From NCBI GenBank assembly GCA_040954595.2, contig CM082582.2, forward strand, positions 3,472,001 to 3,536,000: 64,000 nt of DNA. The letters run 5' to 3'. The number at the start of each line of letters is the position of its first letter. Positions within the stretch are counted from its first letter, which is position 1. Below are positions 36,541 to 48,946 of the stretch, in pieces. The DNA comes from Balanoglossus misakiensis. Its lineage: Eukaryota > Hemichordata. The notes beneath the pieces are model-generated. The model had not been told where the DNA came from. It did not search any database and saw only the letters and a list, made by a program, of their open reading frames with translations. The position numbers and the translations under genes were made by a program.

Positions 36541-39500
36541 TTATACTTTCACTTCTGCTGGCAATGGGTTGCCATGGATACCAGCCAGTAGATTGTCAAC
36601 AACCAACTGTGCCATTTTCAGACGTGTCTTCACAGTCTGTGATCCAATATGTGGTGTTATTATCACGTTGGAAAATCTCAGCAAAGGATGATCCTGAGGT
36701 AGTGGTTCTGGAGAAGTTACATCAAGTGCGGCACCTGCAATAGTTTGATTCTCTAGAGCTTCACATAGTGCTTTCTGGTCGATGATTGGCCCTGTCATGA
36801 GAATTAAAACAACATTGAGAACAACATGAATTATTGATTAGAGTAAGGGAATAGATAGTCCCCACGTGCATTTCAAGCACACAACATGCAAAATGTTTGT
36901 TTGACATTTTAACACAGGAAAGTCCTTTGCCTATATGCCTTTTTCATAAAAGACGACGGCCTTCCAAGATGACGCGAAAAGGAGGCCAGTAAGCCACAGA
37001 GTAAAAAGGTTAACGTCTTGTGCTTTCTGGTCGATGATTGGCCCTGTCATGAGAATTAAAACAACATTGAGAACAACATGAATTATTGATTAGAGTAAGG
37101 GAATAGATAGTCCCCACGTGCATTTCAAGCACACAACATGCAAAATGTTTGTTTGACATTTTAACACAGGAAAGTCCTTTGCCTATATGCCTTTTTCATA
37201 AAAGACGACGGCCTTCCAAGATGACGCGAAAAGGAGGCCAGTAAGCCACAGAGTAAAAAGGTTAACGTCTTGTGTATCATTGATATAGTTGGGAAAGATA
37301 TCGACAGCCACATTTTATTGCAAGGTAAATTTTACATTCAAATTGTATCATATATAGAACATACCTCTGGCTATATTCACAACAGTTGCGTTTGGTTTCA
37401 TTGAAGTAAATTGATTCTTGCCAATCAAAGCTTCTGTCTCTGCCGTCAAAGGACACGCAATCAACACATAGTCAGCTTCCTTTAAAAGATCATTCAACTC
37501 TGAACAGAAGACTGATCCAATTTGTAATTCTTCATCAATCGGTCTGAAATAAAAAAAAGAGAATCTGAATTCAATCAAAGAAATCAACATTAGTTTTCTC
37601 ATTTTTTTTAATGTTTTTTTTTTTTTTTTTTTTGGGGGGGGGGGGGGTCTTAATTAGTATGAATGCATGCAGGCAGAATCTGTTTCCGGGGATACAATGG
37701 GCCAAAATGGCACAAGAGACTGTCAACAGTGAAAGTGAAAGCTATTACTTCAACATGTAGGCCTAGCACTGAATGTGACCAAATTTTCAGCATTTGGGTG
37801 TTGACTTGTAAATCAAATAATGGGGCCGGCTTTCAAAAAGCCACTGAACAAGCTGGACCTACCAGTTGTGTATGTAATCTATGCATTAATATAAAAAAGG
37901 TGTAAACATCAGGCAAATACAACTGTTTTCATGATATGAGTTCACCTAGCAGGTCTGTGCCGTGAACGTAGGAGTCCCTCAATGACAGTGTCCTACGTTC
38001 AAACACTGCACTACCAGCCATGTGTTCACATGATTATGTACCAAGCAAGTTATTGAAATAATATGAGTCTTTTAATTGCACAGAAATCCCAATTCACACA
38101 CCATATGTCAGCTGAGCCAGTCTAAACATGTTTATAACCAACCTTCTATTTCTATTGTGGTAAAGTATTTTCATGTCAAATCCCTTGGCTCTTTTGGCTA
38201 TCTTGTATCCAATATCTCCCATGCCAACAATTCCCAGTGTAGCACCATGTACATCTGTTCCCATCCAGTGCAGATCAAAGCTGGTCACATCTGGACTATG
38301 AGCAATTTCAACACCTTCAAAAGAAAAACAGGAACATAAGACTTACTTGAAAAATGAAAATGTTATTAAAATATTAATATACTGTAAGGGAAAGTATAGC
38401 TGCACCTGTTGACTTTTTGATAATTTCTGTTTATAGTCCCCACTGGATCTGAGTTTTATAGAACACTGTAGGAAGTCAAGGTAGAATATCAGTCAAGGTC
38501 CATGTATGTCTGCAATATGGCCCTGGCAATGTTGAGTATTTGCCTGGTGGTATGACATCCATTATAAACCTGTTTGAGAAATAGTGACACATGTTAAAGG
38601 ATATGTACTGTGCATAATGGTTCACTGTCCATATGTTAAACCCTGGAACAGCCGGGCCAGGGATTTGGATTTAATAATGTAAAGCTTTGCATTGTTGTAG
38701 TAATGCTTTGACTATATAGTATACAGTAACTAAACAGTCGGAAGCGTTGACTGATTTGTCTGTGTTATATTGCCCAGGTGGGCCAATGGCCATACTGGTG
38801 TTAGTCTCTTATTAACCTGAATAAAATCAGATGTAGATGCTGGTGATAGTTTTGGCTATACTGTTCTCTTAGCTTTGGCTGTTCTGTTCTCTGTCTTGGC
38901 TGTTCTCTGGCCCCTTCCAAAGAACAGCCAAGAATCAGAAAAAGTAAAGACAGCGCCTAACTCTACATCTGATTTTTAATCAGGTTGGTCTCTTAATGCC
39001 AGCCAGTCTTGGAACTGGAGCTTCAAATAATTTGAACGAAACTGTGAGTAGCGAACGAGGTCGTGTAAGAATTCACAAAAAGTTATCCTAAACAAGTGCA
39101 ATCAATCTTACAGGCCTGTGGAGTGTGTTGGTTCAGATATCTGCAAAACAAATGGATGAGTTTGACAGGTCAATAATCTAATGTTACAATCGAAGACCTA
39201 CATACGGTCAGCAATCGCTGCTCATGTTTGATAAACTTCATTAGGCAAATAGCAATAGAAATGGGTGTTCATGGCTTCCTCTGAAACACATCTCCACGTC
39301 ATCTGTATTGGGACTCTGGGTACTGTAGAAATACGGAACATATATACATATTGGACACGCTGCAATCGAGTCCAATACGTCGTCGCTCACCAAGCCCTCG
39401 TCCATACTGGGCCGTATTTTGTGAATAACCCTATTGTTACACACCTCCCTCCATTAAACACCCATTTTACATCTTTTTAGGGTTGATTTACTTGGTTGAT

Positions 39501-40303
39501 GAGGCGCACCACGTTATGAATAGCAGGGTGCCACAACTTACTTTCTGTGTAGTGCATTGCTAGCGATCTATGCAAGTTTTCAGTTTAGTCAACTTATAAA
39601 TTTAAAAAAATTATTTTATTTAGATCCAATTTGTTGTTTATTGTATTTGTTATTGTGTGGTATGAATGGCCTTCAGGAAAACAGTTGTCATGTCACTGTA
39701 ATAAAATACACTGTAAAATCGTTTGTTAACATTTGCCAGGTCAAAGGTCAAATAGACCAAATGCATCCATATTATTGTGCTTCTCAACACACATCTTTGC
39801 ATTTGTTTTCTAATAGACACTTTAGTTTTAGTTTGAGTGTTTGATAGGAAAATATGCCGACTAACCCCAACGCTCCTGCCGTATATCTTCACAGACGAAA
39901 GGAGAGCTTACTAGTAAAAATACTCACCTCGAATAAATTTTCTGGCTGCTGCAAGTATTAGCAACATTGCCATATCTGCAACGCTGTCCGCAAGAACTTC
40001 AGGTGTATTTCCAACTTTAACGCCATGCTTGTTGAGCATCGGCACATCCAGATGATCAACACCAACTCCAAAATTAGACACAACTTTCAGTCTTGGAAGG
40101 GATCTTACGAAATCTTCGGTTATCGATGGTTTGCCTGCAAGACTCACTATTCCTTGAATGTTATCAGTAAACTTAGTGCGGTTGGCTTCGAAGTCGTTCC
40201 ACCAAAGAATGTCAACGTGTTTTTCTAACATGGCGATGTGCCCTTCATACCAACCCTTAGGAGATCCTGGGTAAGATGCCAAAATTAATGGTTTGGACGT
40301 CAT
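36541..40303 (-). CDS. GRHPR: Glyoxylate reductase/hydroxypyruvate reductase
   Basis: Four exons on the minus strand: 39928-40303, 38143-38314, 37365-37543 and 36541-36791. All junctions are GT-AG; phases 1, 2 and 1 join to 325 aa (human about 328). It belongs to the D-isomer-specific 2-hydroxyacid dehydrogenases, using NAD(P)H to reduce glyoxylate to glycolate and hydroxypyruvate to D-glycerate. Visible features are the substrate-side segment [13 protein letters not shown], the dinucleotide motif G156-x-G158-x-x-G161 in [10 protein letters not shown], and the catalytic triad: Arg242 (NIARG), Glu271 (TSPEP) and His290 (PHIGS). The protein ends NPLPAEVKV; no clear peroxisomal SKL is present. 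The acceptor and first 23 bases of exon 4 are copied in a 252-bp tandem duplication inside intron 3. The 3' UTR must run into the TTAA element at 34551-36499. Confidence 0.96.
36769..37272. repeat. Exact 252-bp tandem duplication across the GRHPR exon 4 acceptor
   Basis: 36769-37020 and 37021-37272 appear identical base for base on reading. Each unit contains the first 23 bases of exon 4, its AG acceptor and about 230 bp of intron 3. The gene therefore has two acceptors, the distal one (after 37043) being followed by intron sequence. Identity implies a recent duplication, or an assembly error. Confidence 0.92.
38814..38987. mobile_element. MITE with AATCAGATGTAGAGTT ends, copy 1
   Basis: Inverted ends AACCTGAATAAAATCAGATG and, inverted, AACCTGATTAAAAATCAGAT; the interior repeats TTGGCTGTTCT. 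A second copy at 58157-58325 is in the opposite orientation and matches internally (CTGGTGATA-TTTTGGCT, CCCCTTCC). This copy lies in GRHPR intron 1. Confidence 0.75.
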
Positions 40304-40500
40304 ACTCAGATTTTGATAAGGAGAGAAGGAACCGTACCAACACGCGTTTTCAGCCGACTAGCGACTGTGGGCGTTTCGTTTACAATACAATACTCCCTTC
40401 GACCTTCTGTTACGCAAGAGAATACGGTCGCTGCCGGCCATTTCCATCCCTGCGCAGAACAACCCCGTTTAGCATGCGCAGTCATCGGCGGACTGGTCCC

Positions 40501-40590
40501 TAGACTCTCTCACAGCCTAGCCCCGCCTCTCGCCGTCCATACAGGCTTATAAGGTTATTCAGACTTATGGTCTGATTGCATGTGTGCCCG
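40501..40590. mobile_element. Partial MITE related to 9848-10000
   Basis: It starts TAGACTCTCTCACAGCC and shares CGTCCAT-CAGGCTTAT and TGATTGCATGTGTGCCCGG with the inverse of the full copy. The other end is missing and replaced by a GGTCCCCTGCCCCA repeat also seen at 22698. Confidence 0.6.
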
Positions 40591-41127
40591 GTCCCCTGCC
40601 CCAATCACACCGCTGGCTGCGCTACGCTAAAGGGATATTTTCGTAAATTTTGACGGTTTTCTTGAGTTCGTTGGTAATATAACGGAAATAACTGACTCCG
40701 CCCTGACCATTAATGTTTGTTTATGGGTGAGGGCGAGGGGAAAGCCAAAATTTCATGGGCGAGGCTTCCGAGCCCGTGTATTTTGGCTTTCCTCGAGCCC
40801 GAGCGTCGTCCATTATTTCTATATTAGGAATGGCCCACTTTCTTAAAATAGCCGTAAACTACAATATACCAACTGAATGTTTAGAACTAATCAAGCTGAA
40901 AACTTTCTTACATTTTCATACATTTTGGAAATTACAATTAGTGAAAATGTCAAGGCTGAGAAACAGCTTAGTAATTATAATTTCATAACGTATGATACTG
41001 GATGTACGAAATTCGAGACTATATGTTTGTCGTAATGCGACGATTGTGCGTGGAATATTTCGTTCCACAGTTGTTAAAATCATTTAGTAGGAGGAAAATT
41101 AGAGATACGCGAAAATCTCATGCACCT

Positions 41128-41346
41128 TTAAAGGTATACGGTCACCTATGAAAAATTAGCTACAGTTACCATGGCAAATTGAGATCACAGATTTTCAGTG
41201 GGTGGCACACGCGAAAAAAGAGCGCCACCATATGTTCTTTAGAACGCTCAAAAACGCCATTTCAGCCATATATGGGCGTGTACTACCATGGAGGTACTAG
41301 TACCTCCATGGTACTACGTAAATTGGAGGTGACTGTATACCTTTAA
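41128..41346. mobile_element. TTAA-flanked MITE, GGTATACGGTCACC family, copy 2
   Basis: A 219-bp copy bounded by TTAA (41128-41131, 41343-41346) with ends AGGTATACGGTCACCT and its complement. Relative to copy 1 it carries an extra perfect palindrome of about 40 bp (TACCATGGAGGTACTAGTAC and onward, about 41282-41316). Confidence 0.82.
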
Positions 41347-42007
41347 CATGTTTAATATAGAGCTTTCGCTCGTATATATTTTGGTGGGTACAGGATTTAC
41401 GATTTCCTTTCGGTGCGTGTGGTGAAACGCGGTTCTTTCCGACAACAAACTGTTGACAAGTAAGCATCCGCATTAATACTGTACTGTTTATGTCTTTCGG
41501 TTCGACTACACAGAAATATTGGGATTTCCGCGAATGAGGCCACCCAGGGCCCAGTAAAGAAACCCTGATCCTGCTGTGTTCTACATTGCGCGTGCGCGAA
41601 TATACCTGGATACTGCGCGTATCAGCTGCGGGGAACGCGGTTTTCCACGTACGAGGACAATACATGTACATGCATTTTCTGAATTATATTCTTAAGTTCC
41701 CAGACCAAGACATTGTCCCAAAGAACACGGTCCGATTCTGGGAAATCTATATTTGAACCTCACTGCGCAAAATTACTGCCGCGGAGTCAGATAATACGAT
41801 ATTTTCGATGTTGTGGTTTTGTTATGCGCGCCGGAACTAAACATTCATAACAATTTTTCCACGTTGTGCTGTTGGATTTCGTCATCAGTTCTTTCTAAAT
41901 TCAGGTAGGGGGAGGTAGGTAGGGAGGGAGACAGAGGGGCACAGATAGACAGAAATGGACAGAGACAGATAGACAGAAAAACAGATTAGCCACATGACAT
42001 AACAAAC

Positions 42008-42098
42008 CTGTAAATGTAATTTCTCTGTCGAAAAGCGTAACTATGTTGCTCAAATTGTTTGGACTTTCATCAAGTAAGTCGAAATTCTCCTCTGACAT
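42008..42098 (-). CDS. Possible first coding exon of an unknown gene
   Basis: On the minus strand an ATG (42096-42098) opens 30 codons, MSEENFDLLDESPNNLSNIV and onward, then CAG|GTTTGT, a fair donor at 42007-42006. Acidic/serine composition is protein-like, but I found no downstream exon before GRHPR and recognise no family. It could be chance. Confidence 0.2.
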
Positions 42099-42520
42099 AG
42101 TGGCCTATTTCGTCAGCTTTTGACGAAGCGTAATCTGTCCACTAGCAACACAACCCAAAGCCAAGGTTTATACAGCTTTCCCCATTCTGCAACAGTTCGA
42201 CCGCCTCATTCCCATGAATATTTGAATACGGATGCTGCATATTATCCCCTTGTTGTTTTGTAGGCCTGTATCGCATGTCCTTCCAGTAGGTCTATCGGAA
42301 AGCCATTGCAAATGGGGAAATATATTGATAGCAATGGCACATGTCAATACATGTAGTTTATAATTACGATGCATGATATGGTTATTTTATAATCAATGAC
42401 TCTTGTTCAATTAATATCACGGCTTTTAATCTGAATTTCAAATCCTGAAAAGTTACGGTACGGAATTTTGTAAGAGCTCGCTGTGAAACCTTCTGTATAA
42501 GTACAGTCTAATAATAATAA

Positions 42521-42630
42521 TGGTGGTGGTGGTGGTGGTGGTGGTGGTGGTGGTGGTGGTGGTGGTGGTGGTGGTGGTGGTGGTGGTGGTGGTGGTGGTG
42601 GTGGTGGTGGTGGTGGTGGTGGTGGTGGTA
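42521..42630. repeat. TGG trinucleotide microsatellite
   Basis: About 36 uninterrupted TGG units preceded by AATAATAAT. Poly-Val and poly-Thr open frames across it are artefacts. Confidence 0.97.
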
Positions 42631-43318
42631 ATTAAAATTAAAGTATTAAGCTTACACACAAAAACCAACGTCAACCATTGTTATACTGTAGAGTATACCA
42701 AAGATAACTATTAAAATGTACATGTATCACTGAAATAGATCAAAAACAATTCACAAAATGTTGGAGGAGTCTAAATTTGATGCCTGGTGTTGGATAAAAT
42801 AAGTAAAGTTCGCACTCACCAAATCGTTGAAATTAAAGCAAAATGTTATGTACCTCGTATAATACATTGTCTATGACTAAATAACAAATGCATTTATTGC
42901 GGTACTGACGAAAGACCAAACATTATTTTTATTTAATATCGGGGCCTACTGTTTATTGATTTCACACCATTTTCGTGGTTATCCAACATATGAAAGGGCA
43001 ACTTATGAGGCAAAGGTATTCCGTTTACAAATAGCACCCCCCCCCCCCCAAAAAAAAAAAAAAAAAAACCAAACACCCAAACCCCGCAGGATATATACAA
43101 CATTGCATGCCTATAACGTACAATGTGCCCTCTGGGCATACAAGAAGTTATAGTTCCCGTGTTGCAAACATACAAACTATGTCTGCAGTACAACAATAAA
43201 TGAACTAAATGATAAAAACAAAATTCTCTGAAAATACATTGATATTGGGTCTCGCGTGATCAAGTAAGGCTGATCTCACTTGGAGACAGACACGTAATAT
43301 TTGACGTGTAAGGCACTT

Positions 43319-46179
43319 TCAGAAAAATCGTGCTTGGGCGCCGTATACGCCGTCATCGCTGGCGTCGCTCGAACTGTAGTCGTCATCATCCACGCCCACG
43401 TACTTGTGAAATTCTCGAGCAATTTGAACAGTCTTAACGACTGCTTCTTTGGCTAGATCAAATATCTCGTCACCTTCACCCCCATCACCAACGCCCAATC
43501 CCGCGAATTTGTGGGCGAGGGCCATCCCGCTGTGATCTGCATCAAAGCGGGACAATAATTTCTCTAGCCACCCATTTTGCCGGGGATTATAACCAGGCTG
43601 AATTTCGACCAGGAACATGAAGAGCTTTCCAAAACGATTCGGGAAATCTTTCCATCCGTACCTTTCAATAGTTTTCTTCACCTCGGCGGGAACACTATTA
43701 CCGCCACTCCCCACGTAAAAGAACTTATTCTGCGTGTAGATATGGTAATGAAGTTGCTCGAATTCTGAAACACATTTGTGCAGTAGTCTGCTTGCGTTTC
43801 GAAGCAACACCCTTGCGTTTTGGATAACATGCGGATATTCTCGGGACGTGTCACTGATCGGTACTTCGCCGAACACGGTCATGTAATCAGTATACAGGTG
43901 TCTAACCTCCCCCGTGCCCGTTGTAGGAGCCGCGATCTCTTCTAGGTTTTTTTCTAATTGTCTAACCCTGGCATTTAGTTTACTGTTACTTCCGCCACGT
44001 TTTCGTTCGATTAATCTTGATTTGTTCTTGATATTGTAAGAAATTTTGGCGCAATCGCTAAACCACTCTGGTTTAAACTTCTCCGAGTCGTCGCAATGTT
44101 TGAGAATTTTCACCAGGTTCTCCGAACCCTTGAGTGACATGTATTCGGCAGCCGTTGCATATTCTTTTCGCGCCTTTTCCGTCTCAAACATTTCTTCGTG
44201 TTGGCCCCCATTTTGAATGTGGTAGGACACAATTTTCACTGGCTCGCTCTCTTCATCATCGGAATGTTGAACTGAATTCAAATACTCCTGCTTTTTTAAG
44301 GCATTGTTGGTTTTGTGGAACAACTCTGCCAGTTTAAACGCCACAAAATCAGTACTGTCAACTGCGTAAGCCTTTTCGTAGTAAAAACACGCGGTGTCCA
44401 AATGTCCAATTTCGGCGTAAATCCAACCGATTAGCCTCAAGGCTTCTGCGTTCATCGGATTTTCGGACAATTCTTTCAATTTTCTCTCAAGCAAGATTTT
44501 AGCCGCTTCCTGCCCGCTGCGACAGTCCGGATAAGCGGCCAGGGCTTTCTTGTAATGTTCAATTGCCTTTAACTTTTCACTCTTTCTGTTCAGTCGCTCT
44601 AGATATTTTGCAAAATTCAGGTGGGCGTCTGAAGCCTGGGGAGTGCGTGCGTCTGTCTCCCTTATCAGTTGCTCATAAAGTCGCCTGGCTTCCGCGTTGC
44701 CGTTGAGATCGGTGTAGACCTGTACCCTATCGCGCATTGCACCGTACCTCGTTCCGTCTAACGCGATTGCCTTGTCGAAATGTTCGATGGCTTGCAGTAA
44801 ACACCGCGCCCTTTCCCTCCCTTTAGTTTTAGCTATTTTCTTGTATATGCTTCCCAGTTGCTGGTGGATGAATGCAGATTGAGGGTCAAGCTCTAGGGCG
44901 CTTTTAAACGTTGCAATCGCTCGGACAAACTTGCCTTTCCAGTGGTAATGTTCGGCGACCCGCTGAACTACGGTTACCTCCCCACCCCCGTCTTCGAGGG
45001 CCCTCTCGTAGTGAAACATCGCCTCTATATCGGAATCTCTGCCGGCTAGATTCTTCGCCAAATTGACTCGCGCAAAGGCATTCGAGGGGTTTATGCGCAG
45101 AATTTTCCGCAGCAACTTTTCCTGCTTTAAAGCCCCCTGTTCCTGATCGAGGAATCGCAAATGGGCGTCTGTTTTCCCCAAGAACATCGCATGCCCAAAC
45201 AACCATTCTTCCTTCCTAGGGAACACTTTCAGGGCGTTTTTATAACATTCTACCCCCCTATCGAACTTACTGGCACCTAACCAACTCAGAGAAAACCCTT
45301 CGTTGACGTACATATACGCCTCGGTCTTTTCACATTTTAACGAATCTTTTTTCCTCAACAGCTCTATTGTTACCCCCCACGCCTTTTCCGTGTCGCCCAA
45401 CAATAATAGCGTCCTCGCCTTATTGGCCAACGTTACCATCAAATTCCCCACTTCTCCTTCGGCGTCCCCAGTAAACTCCCCGAGGGCGTCGTCGAACCAT
45501 CTCAGCGCTTCCAGCGGGTCTTTCTCTCCCGGTGGATTCAGAGACGAGACGCAGAGATAACCTCGGAAGGTTTTGGCTGGGCCAGGAACGCGGTCCTTGT
45601 GGTACTTCAGGTGGTTGTCCAAATGGTGTACAACAATCTGAAAAGAAGAGCAAAGTAGAGATACTAACGACACCTTTCTATGGATGTGGTTGGTAGTACT
45701 TCGTGTTCTGAAAGGTATAAGTGTGTGGAGTGACCGTGGTATAAGAGAAGACTTTGGGTTGCCATATTTTAGTGAAAGCGCGTGCTCGTTTCACTAGTCT
45801 GTAAATACTAGTATACAAGAAAATTGTTGTAACACCCAGATTTTGCTCATTTAAATTGTGCTGAGTCAACCATTAAAATAAAATAATATTTGCCAGAAAT
45901 ATATTTTGAATCTGTAGTAGTTTGCTCCCCAAATAGTAAGATTTAATTAAGCCCTTGTTTTAAGAAACCTGCAATTTTTTGAAACCCCAAAATAACACAC
46001 ACACACTCACATCTCATATTCAAGCGCTCATTCAAATATAACGCAATGTAACGAAGTTGGAAATGAATACTTGCACACACCCGGATATCTTTGTCAGTAT
46101 TTTCCTCGAGATTCCAGTCAAAGTGACACGGAAACTGCTTTAAAATCCTTTCAAGGGATTCACCGCTGTGTGTAGCCAT
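43319..46179 (-). CDS. IFIT-like tetratricopeptide repeat protein A
   Basis: Two exons: 46081-46179 (33 codons) and 43319-45637 (772 codons plus stop), joined in phase 0 by a GT-AG intron, giving 805 aa. Exon 1 holds FPCHFDWNLEEN, matching the N-terminal CHFTWxL signature of interferon-induced IFIT proteins. Residues from about 34 to 510 form many TPR helices (ALRWFDDAL, GVECYKNALKVFP, MFHYERALE, AIATFKSALELDPQSAFIHQQLGSIYKKI, AIEHYKKALAAYPD, WIYAEIGHLDTACFYYEKAY). Vertebrate IFITs (about 480 aa) bind viral or non-self RNA 5' ends; that role here is inference. Residues 611-805 form a further region shared with gene B but unknown to me, with an acidic tail (VDDDDYSSSDASDD) only here. The start at 46179 is the first ATG before CHF. 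A TA microsatellite lies about 100 bp upstream. Confidence 0.88.
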
Positions 46180-46275
46180 CTTTGCGTGATGGGAACTTCT
46201 GTGGAATATATATATACAACAATCAGTTTACGTAGACTTTAAACAAAATAAAAAAACACCACAAACAAGATCCAA

Positions 46276-48946
<2,671 letters not shown>

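Larger units (their letters stand above)
40304..43318. other. Spacer upstream of GRHPR and downstream of IFIT-like gene A
   Basis: It contains a partial MITE at 40501-40590, a TTAA MITE at 41128-41346, a possible lone exon at 42008-42098, a TGG microsatellite and a C13-A18 run at 43037-43067. Two minus-strand AATAAA signals (42928-42933, 42952-42957) could end IFIT-like gene A. An inverted repeat around AAAGCCAAAAT lies at about 40732-40796. Confidence 0.45.

Noticed and set aside
42520-42714. Poly-Val and poly-Thr open frames
   Set aside because: Translation of a pure TGG microsatellite, not a gene.
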